From positions 1-7,228 of the forward strand of contig NZ_CAMYFI010000086.1 of assembly GCF_947255005.1 (NCBI RefSeq): a stretch of 7,228 nucleotides of DNA, in the 5' to 3' direction. A program made the translations under genes and the position numbers. The notes below the pieces were generated by a model. It had not been told where the DNA came from. It saw only the letters and a list, made by a program, of their open reading frames with translations, and searched no databases. The stretch's first letter is position 1, and every line of letters begins with the position of its first letter. Shown piece after piece: positions 1 through 5,980 of this stretch. Source of the stretch: an uncultured Tessaracoccus sp. Lineage in GTDB: Bacteria > Actinomycetota > Actinomycetes > Propionibacteriales > Propionibacteriaceae.

Positions 1-77
1 CCGCGGGACGGCCTTCCCGCGCGTGCGCCTTGTGAGCTTCGTGTCCTTTGCTCGGCCCGCGTGTTTTGCGGCGTGAG
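1..77. other. Window edge, no gene recognised
   Basis: No convincing coding sequence is seen. Two plus-strand frames stay open from the edge for about 24 to 32 codons, but neither gives a recognisable protein. A short perfect inverted repeat, CGCGGGA at 2-8 and TCCCGCG at 15-21 with a 6-base loop, could form a hairpin, but no T-run follows it. The stretch may be the tail of, or spacer after, a gene outside the window. Confidence 0.3.
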
Positions 78-112
78 AAACCCCGTGCCATCGGCGTGAC
101 GGCACGGGGTTT
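78..112 (-). terminator. Probable Rho-independent terminator of the roadblock-protoglobin unit
   Basis: A perfect 12-bp inverted repeat, AAACCCCGTGCC at 78-89 and GGCACGGGGTTT at 101-112, encloses an 11-base loop. The pairing can extend outward through GTGA/TCAC with one bulged G. It lies 8 bases past the protoglobin stop codon on the minus strand. The T-tract is short (TTT followed by CTC) on the minus strand and equally short on the plus strand, so it could act in both directions on a convergent gene outside the window. Confidence 0.75.
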
Positions 113-119
113 CACTCGC

Positions 120-728
120 TCAAGAGCCGTGGAGCGAAGCGGAGCGTACTTCCTTGTGCGCCTTGTCGAGAGCGTCACCGACCTCTTGGTCACGAAGCCG
201 CGCTAGGAGCGCTTCTGGCATACCAGCGACGCTGAAGAGCGCGGAGCTGACTGCGTGATCGTACGCGAACGTGATGATGGAGCTCACCGTCGACGAGACT
301 CGACGGAAGGCCACCGACAGCTCGCGGCGCTCATCGTCGGAGATCTCCAGCGACTCGCTGCTTTCCACAAACTGCGCCACAAAGTTGGCCATGGCGAGCA
401 TCATTGGGTTGTTCACCCGCCGGATGACGTGCGTGAGCCCAACCAGTGCCATCCACGCCCAGTAGTCGTCGTCGAGGGGCCCGCGGACAGTCCGTTCCCA
501 CCAGCCCTGCAGCGACTCCTCACGCATGGGACGCTCGCCTGGCTTGAAGATCTTCTCCGTCTCCGAGTGTCCATACACGGTGTCGTAGAAGGCATTGACC
601 ATCTCGGGTCCAAGCCCGACGAGTGCATCCGCGTGCCGCTGGATGACGTCAGCATCTTCAGGGCGGACGCGGCACTCCGGGGGCGCCTGGTCGATCGCCG
701 TCTTCGCGATGTCATGCATCGAATCCAT
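120..728 (-). CDS. Stand-alone protoglobin-family haem protein
   Basis: This 202-residue protein resembles the protoglobin / globin-sensor domain: a haem-binding globin fold that binds O2, NO or CO. Seen in the sequence: the FYDTVYG helix near residues 47-53, the LQGWWERTVRGPLDDDYW stretch at 73-90, and VGLTHV at 96-101, where His100 fits the proximal haem ligand of globin-coupled sensors. No methyl-accepting, GGDEF or kinase output domain follows; the C-terminus is a short charged helix. The ATG lies 2 bases after the TGA of the roadblock gene, with a GGGAGGG Shine-Dalgarno at about 736-742, so the two are probably translationally coupled. A second Met at residue 4 is a possible alternative start. 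Haem sensing on behalf of the roadblock partner is inferred from the gene pairing. The family call is from motif similarity, without alignment. Confidence 0.75.
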   Translation of the reverse strand: MDSMHDIAKTAIDQAPPECRVRPEDADVIQRHADALVGLGPEMVNAFYDTVYGHSETEKIFKPGERPMREESLQGWWERTVRGPLDDDYWAWMALVGLTHVIRRVNNPMMLAMANFVAQFVESSESLEISDDERRELSVAFRRVSSTVSSIITFAYDHAVSSALFSVAGMPEALLARLRDQEVGDALDKAHKEVRSASLHGS

Positions 729-730
729 GC

Positions 731-1120
731 TCAGGCCCTCCCGAGGAGCTGCTTGAGTTCAACGGCGGCGACGCGAGCTTCGATGCGCATGAGGCCGAGG
801 TTGGAGTCGATGGGGCCGGTGAGGACGAGCACAGCGTCGGCGCCGGCCGAGTACGTCACCATGTAGCCGTTCTGTCCGCGAACCACGGCTTCGGCAAAAT
901 CGCCCAGCTCAGCGCGCTCAGCAATTCGCCCACCGAGGCCCAGAGCGGTAGCGGCCATGGCCGCGATGCGCTCTGCGTCGGAGTCCGAGAAATCATGGGC
1001 GACGGGCAGGCCGTCGGTGGACGCGATCATCACGCCGTGTAGCTCCGGGATGGACCGGCGCATATTGCCGATCACCCTAGAGAGCTCATCAGTCTTGCTG
1101 ACGATGTAGTTGCTGGTCAT
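731..1120 (-). CDS. Roadblock/LC7 domain protein (MglB/CvnB-like)
   Basis: This 129-residue protein is a single Roadblock/LC7 domain. Visible hallmarks are the opening helix and strand with IPELHGVMIASTDGLPVAHD (about residues 24-43), the long Ala-rich helix near 50-70 (ERIAAMAATALGLGGRIAE), the central sheet with the GYMVTYSAGADAVLVLTGP region (85-103), and the closing helix ending LKQLLGRA. Such proteins dimerise and usually regulate small Ras-like GTPases, as MglB does for MglA, or sit in actinobacterial conservons with a sensor kinase, a DUF742 protein and a GTPase. None of those partners is in the window; the only co-transcribed neighbour is the protoglobin. The ATG start is supported by GAGAGG at 1129-1134, 8 bases upstream. 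The protein is cytoplasmic. Confidence 0.88.
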   Translation of the reverse strand: MTSNYIVSKTDELSRVIGNMRRSIPELHGVMIASTDGLPVAHDFSDSDAERIAAMAATALGLGGRIAERAELGDFAEAVVRGQNGYMVTYSAGADAVLVLTGPIDSNLGLMRIEARVAAVELKQLLGRA

Positions 1121-1224
1121 AATCTTTTCCTCTCAACACTGCTGTGCTGTCCAGTTGTACTAAGCCCCCCGGACCTCCTTGGAGGCCATGGATGAGGAAC
1201 TACTGTGGAGCCACCAGTACACTA

Positions 1225-1254
1225 TTGGACTCCGGAGATATGCAAGTTTGGACT
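1225..1254. repeat. Two TTGGACT direct repeats, possible regulator site
   Basis: TTGGACT occurs at 1225-1231 and 1248-1254, 23 bases apart start to start, or about two helical turns. The repeats overlap the weak minus-strand promoter candidate and lie upstream of the plus-strand one, so a factor bound here could affect both directions. Functional meaning is inference; short repeats of this size can arise by chance. Confidence 0.3.
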
Positions 1255-1274
1255 ACTTCAACCTCGATGACGCA

Positions 1275-1301
1275 TTGAGCCTAGCCGCTCAGTGATACGC
1301 T
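1275..1301 (+). promoter_or_regulatory. Candidate extended -10 promoter for the envelope cluster
   Basis: TTGAGC (1275-1280) could serve as a -35 box and TACGCT (1296-1301) as a -10 box, preceded by TG at 1293-1294 (extended -10 TGnTAnnnT). The spacer is 15 bases, shorter than usual, which an extended -10 can tolerate. Transcription would start near 1308 and give a leader of roughly 85 bases holding the hairpin and palindrome before the Shine-Dalgarno. Confidence 0.35.
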
Positions 1302-1346
1302 TCGGGATGGAAACCCCGGTAAGCTCTCCGGGATACCGTCTCTTGA

Positions 1347-1356
1347 CCGCTAGCGG
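1347..1356. promoter_or_regulatory. Perfect 10-bp palindrome CCGCTAGCGG
   Basis: CCGCTAGCGG equals its own reverse complement and sits 36 bases before the GTG of the first cluster gene, in its probable 5' leader. It could be a repressor operator. A hairpin is less likely, because a full palindrome without a loop folds poorly. Function is not demonstrated by the sequence. Confidence 0.25.
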
Positions 1357-1377
1357 GAGGCACGTCGAGCACCTCTG

Positions 1378-1384
1378 AAGGAGG
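1378..1384 (+). promoter_or_regulatory. Strong Shine-Dalgarno AAGGAGG
   Basis: AAGGAGG is a near-perfect anti-16S match, 7 bases before the GTG at 1392. It decides the start codon of the OmpA-like gene and suggests the first gene of the cluster is well translated. Confidence 0.85.
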
Positions 1385-1391
1385 ATCCACT

Positions 1392-2135
1392 GTGAGCAGC
1401 GGTAGATCATGGGCTCCGGTGGCTGGCGTCGCCGCGGCCTTGGCCGGAGCTCTATTGGCCGGATCAGCGTGGGTCGTTTCGTCGGCTGAGTCTCAACTCA
1501 CCCGGCGTGCCGCCGCTGAATTGGCCAACGCCGATGTGCACGCGGACGTTTCCTATTCGGGCTTCGACGCGACGCTGACGAACCTTGCCGATGCGGCGAC
1601 GGCGGACACAGCCCACACGGTGGTTTCGGGCGTGAGTGGCACGCGAGTGGTCCAAGTCGAGGATCATCAACCTCCGGGCTCCTCCCAGCCAAGCGAGGAA
1701 GCGAGCCCGGCGGCGCCTGAGTCGCCATCCACGACACCACCCCCGGTGACGAACGACGCCTCCCCCACCCCTGCCACTCCATCGACCTCGGCCGAACCAC
1801 CTTCCTACCCCAACCTGATGTTCGAAGGGGCGAGCGCCTCCGTGCGCTCGGAAGACGAGACGGTGCTGCGGGAGTTGGCCGAATATTTGACTGCGCACCC
1901 TGACGTCATGGTCACGCTCACGGGATACACCGACAATGGCCAAGACGAGGCGGGCCGACGCGCGCTTTCCGACGCACGAGCCTCCGCCGCCCAAGAGGTG
2001 CTGCTGGACGCCGGTGTCGATGAAGCCCGCATCACCACGGTCGCAGGCGGGGATGCAAACCCCGTCGCCCCAAACGACACCCCGGACGGGCGTCAGCTCA
2101 ACCGTCGGGTCGAAATCACCTTCCAGGAAGGATGA
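1392..2135 (+). CDS. ArfA-like membrane-anchored BON/OmpA peptidoglycan-binding protein
   Basis: This is a 247-residue envelope protein. Residues about 8-31 form an Ala-rich hydrophobic segment that anchors it in the membrane, probably uncleaved. Residues 48-92 look like one BON-type repeat (alternating strands ending VSGVSGTRVVQVED). A Pro/Ser/Thr-rich linker spans about 93-138, and residues 140-247 are an OmpA C-terminal domain. That domain shows the GYTDNG loop (Asp181), LSDARA (Arg196) and QLNRRVEI at the end (Asn237, Arg238, Arg239), the features that in this family contact peptidoglycan diaminopimelate. The layout matches Mycobacterium tuberculosis ArfA (OmpATb), though with a shorter BON part. 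Start is GTG after AAGGAGG. The next gene begins 1 base after the stop. The OmpA domain is firm; the BON call is moderate. A pore role cannot be inferred. Confidence 0.85.
   Translation: MSSGRSWAPVAGVAAALAGALLAGSAWVVSSAESQLTRRAAAELANADVHADVSYSGFDATLTNLADAATADTAHTVVSGVSGTRVVQVEDHQPPGSSQPSEEASPAAPESPSTTPPPVTNDASPTPATPSTSAEPPSYPNLMFEGASASVRSEDETVLRELAEYLTAHPDVMVTLTGYTDNGQDEAGRRALSDARASAAQEVLLDAGVDEARITTVAGGDANPVAPNDTPDGRQLNRRVEITFQEG
2125..2131 (+). promoter_or_regulatory. Shine-Dalgarno AGGAAGG that fixes a GTG start at 2137
   Basis: AGGAAGG overlaps the last codons of the OmpA-like gene and lies 5 bases before GTG 2137. It supports starting the next gene there rather than at the in-frame ATG at 1936, which lies within the OmpA-domain coding sequence and would add a basic, Pro-rich out-of-frame shadow of 67 residues. 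Confidence 0.75.
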
Positions 2136-2136
2136 C

Positions 2137-2871
2137 GTGCAAGGTTTCGCCTACGCATATCTGCAGATCCTCGTGGTCCTCGTCGTGGTCGCCGCCTTGG
2201 CCGCCTTGCTGGGCTTCCTAATCGGCCGTCGACGGTCCACCCCAGTGGAGGCTTCGTCGCACGCTGAGGGACAGTTGCGACCGCCAGCGGAGCGCGCGCA
2301 CGAAGCCCCCGCCACGACGCATGCCGCTCGCGAGGAGATCCAAGAACAACCGCGGCGGACAGCCGAGAGCGGGCCCGTAGCCCCGGCTCGTGGCGGAGCT
2401 CAGGTCGCGTCTCCTGATCCGCTGGAAGATACGACGACGCGTCAAGCGCGCGTTGCAGTGCCCGCCGAATCATCCGAGGTCCGAGGAGGCGACCTCAGCT
2501 CAGCTGCTGAGGAGCCTCACCAACGGATGGAGACAGCAGGGGCGATGGCCTACGAACCCGAGGAAACGTCACGGGCAGCGCCCTCTGTCGCTGACCTTGA
2601 CGAGACGCCGACCAAGTCCGACGAGGAAGAGCTCCTCCGCGAGAAGCTCCGTCACACCGAGCAGGAGATGGCCAGATTGGAAGCACGCGCTATCCAAGCG
2701 TGGGACGAGACGATCGCAACGCTCGAAACTAAGTTGAACCAGCTCCAAGAGGAAAACCAGAGCTTGGTGCAGAGGCTGAACGAGTCCGACAGCCTGCGCC
2801 TCATTGAGCAGGAGAAGGCTCACCGACTACGAGATGCGCTGAGGAGCGCCGGGGGTGCCCAACATGAATGA
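2137..2871 (+). CDS. Single-pass membrane protein with C-terminal coiled coil, unknown function
   Basis: I do not recognise a named family. From the GTG at 2137 the protein has 244 residues. One hydrophobic helix spans about 8-30 and is followed at once by RRR (31-33), which by the positive-inside rule puts the rest in the cytoplasm. Residues 34-160 are low-complexity, rich in Ala, Glu, Pro and Arg, and probably disordered. Residues 162-235 are Glu/Leu/Arg/Gln-rich with heptad-like spacing (EEELLREKLRHTEQEM, then LETKLNQLQEEN) and should form a coiled coil. It is wedged between the OmpA-like gene (1-base gap) and the ABC ATPase gene (17-base overlap), so translational coupling to both is likely. 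A role as adaptor between the cytosolic ATPase and the envelope is inference from topology and gene order. Confidence 0.8.
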   Translation: MQGFAYAYLQILVVLVVVAALAALLGFLIGRRRSTPVEASSHAEGQLRPPAERAHEAPATTHAAREEIQEQPRRTAESGPVAPARGGAQVASPDPLEDTTTRQARVAVPAESSEVRGGDLSSAAEEPHQRMETAGAMAYEPEETSRAAPSVADLDETPTKSDEEELLREKLRHTEQEMARLEARAIQAWDETIATLETKLNQLQEENQSLVQRLNESDSLRLIEQEKAHRLRDALRSAGGAQHE

Positions 2872-4399
2872 CCGCGTGTTACTTTCCGCGGAAAAGCTGG
2901 CGAAGAACTTCGGGAACCGGGAGATCTTCAGCGATGTGGAGCTGGAGGTTCGGTCCGGAGAATGCGTCGGAATCATCGGACCCAACGGGGCGGGCAAGTC
3001 CACCTTGCTCGGTATCCTCGCCGGTGAGATCCAGCCCGACGACGGGCAGATCACTCACGGAGAGTCCGTCTTAGCAAAGGGCCGCGAGGCGCAGACCGGT
3101 CTGATCGCCCAACGCTTCAACGTCAACCCGGGGCTCACCGTCGCTCAGGCGATCTTTCGCGGCACCAACATCGGCCCGTCGGAAGAACGCCAGCGTGCAC
3201 GGGCCCTGTTGGCACAGGCAGGGATTTCGCTGGATCCGATGTCGCGGGTAGGGGGTCTCACCAGACCGGATGTCGGCCTAGTCGAATCCATGCGCTTGTG
3301 GGCGGATGACACCGTGGATGTGGTGCTTGTCGACGAGGTCTCGGCTAGGTTCAATACGCGTGAGTTGGACGAGCTCCACTGGATCGTCAACAAGATCACG
3401 AGCCAGGGCCGCAGCGTCGTCTACGTCTCCCATCGCTTAGACGAGGTTCGCGCCTTGTGCGATCGAGTGTTGCTCCTGCGCGAAGGGACTCTTGTAGAGA
3501 CGGATCCCGACGCCGACCTCGAAGGAGAGATCCACGCAGGCCCCATCGCTCACAGCGTTCCGAAATCTCACGTCCGAGACCAGGTGGCCCTTGAAGTTGT
3601 CGGCCTCTCGTCCGGAGTGGTGTCCGACGTGAGCTTTACCGTGGCCGCGGGCGAGATCGTCGGGTTCGTCGGTGGACGAGACTCGGGCATGCAGGATGTG
3701 ATTGCCGCGTTGACAGGGAAGGCACCCGTCGAGAGCGGCACGGTGACAGTACAGGGCAGGCAGGCGTCGATCAACACTCGCGAGGGAGCAGTTCGAGCAG
3801 GCATCGCCCACCATTGGCCGGGCGCGGGAGGCGATCACGTCGCCGCAAACCTTGTGGTCGGCATCGAGGATGACGACGACTTCGACAAGGCTCAGACCGC
3901 CACTGCCTCGATCTTGGCAGCCATGGAACAGATGGACAACCACGGGCTCAAGCTGTTCGGCGAACGGCAGGGGTCGTTCGGTCAGACGGAGAGTCGCTAC
4001 TTGTCCGCTCTGCTCTCCGCAAACGCAGCGGTCCTAGTCCTTGAGGATCCCTCTGCCACGCTGGACGCCGCAGCCCGAGCAGCCCTGCACGAGCACCTGA
4101 CTGCCGCCACTGAGCGTGGAATGGCCGTGGTGCTCATCTCGTCTGACAGCCGCGAGCTGGTGTCGTGGACCCGGAGGCTCTTTGTCTTCCGTGAGGGACG
4201 GCTCAGCGAGACGTGGAACTCGGAGACTGTCACGACCGTGCGGCTCGACAAGGTGTTCCGAGAGGGGGCGGCGACCTCCGTCGAAGAGCCGGACATTTCG
4301 GCCGAGTCGGAGCCTGGACCCGCACAGGAGCCGACGGAGGATAAGGAACTGAACATCGTTGTGACGGACTTCGGGAGGAATTGGCTCGCCGGTCGTTGA
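2855..4399 (+). CDS. Orphan tandem ABC ATPase, RbsA-like, with degenerate catalytic motifs
   Basis: At 514 residues it has two ABC cassettes in the order of sugar-import ATPases (RbsA/MglA type). Cassette 1 (about 8-235) has an intact Walker A GPNGAGKST (42-50), Q-loop Gln86, Walker B VVLVDE (156-161) and H-loop His193 in YVSHRLDEV. However, the LSGGQ-type signature is replaced by GGLTRPDVGLVE near 133-144. Cassette 2 (about 244-470) has a lysine-less Walker A, GFVGGRDSG (270-278). A lysine-less second site is common in this family, but here the signature (SFGQTESRYLS, 374-384) is also altered and Walker B reads VLVLEDPS, with Glu and Asp swapped relative to DEP. An acidic tail follows from about 471. 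GTG 2855 has GGAG 8 bases upstream; ATG 2864 is an alternative. No permease or binding protein is nearby, so transport is doubtful. Confidence 0.85.
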   Translation: MPNMNDRVLLSAEKLAKNFGNREIFSDVELEVRSGECVGIIGPNGAGKSTLLGILAGEIQPDDGQITHGESVLAKGREAQTGLIAQRFNVNPGLTVAQAIFRGTNIGPSEERQRARALLAQAGISLDPMSRVGGLTRPDVGLVESMRLWADDTVDVVLVDEVSARFNTRELDELHWIVNKITSQGRSVVYVSHRLDEVRALCDRVLLLREGTLVETDPDADLEGEIHAGPIAHSVPKSHVRDQVALEVVGLSSGVVSDVSFTVAAGEIVGFVGGRDSGMQDVIAALTGKAPVESGTVTVQGRQASINTREGAVRAGIAHHWPGAGGDHVAANLVVGIEDDDDFDKAQTATASILAAMEQMDNHGLKLFGERQGSFGQTESRYLSALLSANAAVLVLEDPSATLDAAARAALHEHLTAATERGMAVVLISSDSRELVSWTRRLFVFREGRLSETWNSETVTTVRLDKVFREGAATSVEEPDISAESEPGPAQEPTEDKELNIVVTDFGRNWLAGR

Positions 4400-4438
4400 T
4401 GGTCGGAGCCCACCGGCCTGACACCGCAGGCGTGCAGA

Positions 4439-5137
4439 ATGACGTGCGTGAAACGTTCTCCGGTCCTGTATGTCCTGCTGGGTGCCCTCGGCATGCTGGT
4501 GCTGATCATCGTCGTGCTCGTCATCGCATGGTTCTCCATCTCGAGACCAGCTGGGCAGGAGCCGGGAACGCCAGCGCCCCGCCCGACGCCCAGCACCCCG
4601 TCACCCCCAGCGGAGCTGAGCGAGGAAGACATATGGATCGATGACATCGATCTCCAATCTGGCGGAATGTCACTGCCTGCATCCTCGCTACTGAACGTCG
4701 ACGGCACGGCCAGCGGGGTCCTGTCGAGCGACGGCCACGTCACGGCGCAACACGTGGACATCACCGCCACCGTGCCATTCCATGAGGTGGAGAAGCAGCT
4801 CGGCCACGGCTCGACCGTGACTAGCGCCGGTGGTGGCCAAGCCAGGATCGAACGCACAATCGAATTCGCCGAACGCTTGGTGGATGTCAGCGCAACGGGC
4901 GCCGTCGATGCGCGCGACGGCATCCTGTACGTGAACCCCACGCAGATCGAGCTCAGCGAAGATCCGGGAGTGCTTTCTCGAATCGCGACCGAGGCGGTGC
5001 GGGAATTCGTCACGATTTCCTACCCCATCGAGGGTTTGCCGCCGCAGCTCGTGCTGCGCGATGTCGATGTGCAAGAAGACGGTTTCCGCGCAAACCTATC
5101 AGGCAACGACGTGGAGCTGGTCGCTGCCGAGGGCTGA
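4439..5137 (+). CDS. Membrane-anchored DUF2993 (LmeA-like) lipid-binding protein
   Basis: This 232-residue protein has a basic N-terminus (CVKR), a very hydrophobic helix at about 9-33, a Pro/Ser/Thr-rich linker (41-58) and a DUF2993-type domain from about 60. The latter half matches the family best: the VTAQHVDITATVP strand pair (101-113), the DGILYVNPTQIEL region (160-172), the SYPIEGLPPQLVLRDVDVQEDGF block (194-216) and the closing ANLSGNDVEL. In mycobacteria, LmeA binds phospholipids and supports lipomannan maturation. The same biochemical role here is only inferred, because the family is broad and the N-terminal part of the domain looks short. The domain should face outward. It begins 39 bases after the ATPase gene. 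A partial Shine-Dalgarno, GCAGG, lies 8 bases before the ATG; GTG 4448 is an alternative start. Confidence 0.75.
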   Translation: MTCVKRSPVLYVLLGALGMLVLIIVVLVIAWFSISRPAGQEPGTPAPRPTPSTPSPPAELSEEDIWIDDIDLQSGGMSLPASSLLNVDGTASGVLSSDGHVTAQHVDITATVPFHEVEKQLGHGSTVTSAGGGQARIERTIEFAERLVDVSATGAVDARDGILYVNPTQIELSEDPGVLSRIATEAVREFVTISYPIEGLPPQLVLRDVDVQEDGFRANLSGNDVELVAAEG

Positions 5138-5162
5138 CGGGAGCGTTGGCTTTGAGTCCCGT
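5137..5162 (+). other. Small intergenic hairpin before the rhomboid-like gene
   Basis: ACGGGA (5137-5142) and TCCCGT (5157-5162) can pair around a 14-base loop, starting at the last base of the upstream stop codon. There is no T-run, so it is unlikely to be a full terminator. The only purine-rich, Shine-Dalgarno-like run here (GGGAG, 5139-5143) lies inside the stem and is 33 bases from the next start. Confidence 0.25.
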
Positions 5163-5176
5163 GCGATCCTTGATCC

Positions 5177-5971
5177 ATGCCTTGGTTCCGCATCGGTCGG
5201 GTGGACGTCACCACGACGGTACTTGTCGTACTTCTCGCGTCAATCGGCGCCCTCATCGGGACGGTTTCGTCGGCCGCGAGAGCCGCTGGCGTGCTCACCG
5301 CCCCTCATGTCTTCTCCGGTGAGCCCTGGCGTCTCATCACATGGCCTTGGATCGACGTGCTGTCGATCTGGTCGATCTTCACTCTTGTGATCTTCTGGTA
5401 CTTCGGCAAGATGCTGGAGTCGGATCTCGGCCGGGATCGCATGGCGTCGTTCCTCGTCGGTCTATGGGCCGTAGTCACGGCCTCGCACCTATTTGCGAGC
5501 ATGTTCCTCCCTGGCTCCACGATGCTCATGGGGCTCAGCATGATTCAGCTCCTCATCATCTTGCTGTTCATCATGGAGCAGCCGAACAGGCCATTCTTCT
5601 TCGGAATACCGGCCTGGATCATTGGGGCAATCCTCGTCGGCCTCCAAGTCCTAGGACTTGTGGTCAGAGGCAACGCAGGTGGTCTGGTGGCTCTACTGCT
5701 CAGTTTGGGAGGAGGTGCCGTCTGGGCACGGCGCTACGGGCTGCTGAGCGCGCTGCCGTGGGCACTCCCGAAAGCTCGAGCACCTAGGGCGCCGCGCCCC
5801 AGCCGGGCAGCCGAGGCGCCCAAGCCGACCCGCAACCAGCGCCGCGCCCGAAGCGACGAGGACCGCCTCGACGAACTGCTCGAAAAGATCAGCAAGGAAG
5901 GCTTAGGCAGCCTCTCCCGATCTGAACACGACGAGTTGCTGGCGATTCGCGAGCGGCGTCACCAACGCTGA
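5177..5971 (+). CDS. Rhomboid-fold membrane protein lacking protease residues (pseudo-rhomboid)
   Basis: This 264-residue protein has about six hydrophobic segments (near 12-30, 60-78, 90-110, 114-134, 145-163 and 165-185). The rhomboid-like pattern is EPWRLITWP (49-57) in the first loop and WYFGKMLE (74-81) at the next helix. The catalytic positions do not fit a protease: the GxSG serine motif reads GLSM (119-122), and the helix that should carry the catalytic His reads GNAGGL (165-170), with Asn where His is expected. After a basic, Ala/Pro-rich cytosolic stretch (199-227), a conserved-looking helix DRLDELLEKISKEGLGSLS (229-247) resembles the tail seen on actinobacterial rhomboid-family proteins (DUF6576-like). 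An in-frame TGA at 5171-5173 excludes longer starts. No clear Shine-Dalgarno precedes the ATG. A non-proteolytic binding role is inferred. Confidence 0.72.
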   Translation: MPWFRIGRVDVTTTVLVVLLASIGALIGTVSSAARAAGVLTAPHVFSGEPWRLITWPWIDVLSIWSIFTLVIFWYFGKMLESDLGRDRMASFLVGLWAVVTASHLFASMFLPGSTMLMGLSMIQLLIILLFIMEQPNRPFFFGIPAWIIGAILVGLQVLGLVVRGNAGGLVALLLSLGGGAVWARRYGLLSALPWALPKARAPRAPRPSRAAEAPKPTRNQRRARSDEDRLDELLEKISKEGLGSLSRSEHDELLAIRERRHQR

Positions 5972-5980
5972 ACTGCAGCC

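Larger units (their letters stand above)
1121..1391. promoter_or_regulatory. Divergent intergenic control region
   Basis: This 271-base spacer separates the minus-strand roadblock unit from the plus-strand envelope cluster, so promoters for both should lie here. It is less GC-rich than its neighbours around 1200-1300. It contains the roadblock Shine-Dalgarno (1129-1134), a weak minus-strand promoter candidate (TTGCAT at 1240-1245, TAGTGT at 1219-1224, 15-base spacer), direct repeats TTGGACT at 1225-1231 and 1248-1254, a plus-strand promoter candidate at 1275-1301, a small hairpin (CCCGG 1315-1319 with CCGGG 1328-1332) and the palindrome CCGCTAGCGG. I recognise no known riboswitch class. Confidence 0.6.

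Noticed and set aside
255..866. Plus-strand open frame of 203 codons opposite the protoglobin and roadblock genes
   Set aside because: His/Arg-rich composition with no recognisable motif, and it lies opposite two recognised domains with good Shine-Dalgarno sequences.
1160..1222. A 20-codon minus-strand open frame starting GTG at 1222, with GGAG 7 bases upstream and two adjacent Trp codons, in the roadblock 5' region
   Set aside because: It could be a leader peptide, but no attenuator hairpin plus T-run follows, roadblock genes are not known to be Trp-regulated, and the best minus-strand promoter candidate would start transcription inside it.
1301..1391. Possible riboswitch in the leader of the OmpA-like gene
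   Set aside because: Small hairpins exist (CCCGG/CCGGG; CGGTA/TACCG), but no conserved core of a known class was recognised, and the two hairpins are mutually overlapping and weak.
1936..2136. Longer N-terminus for the coiled-coil membrane protein from ATG 1936
   Set aside because: The added 67 residues are an out-of-frame reading of the OmpA domain, with no ribosome-binding site, whereas GTG 2137 has AGGAAGG 5 bases upstream and begins just before the membrane helix.
3997..5013. 338-codon minus-strand open frame opposite the ABC ATPase and DUF2993 genes
   Set aside because: Its translation is Ser/Thr/Arg-rich without domains. It is the antisense shadow of two well-supported genes in GC-rich DNA.
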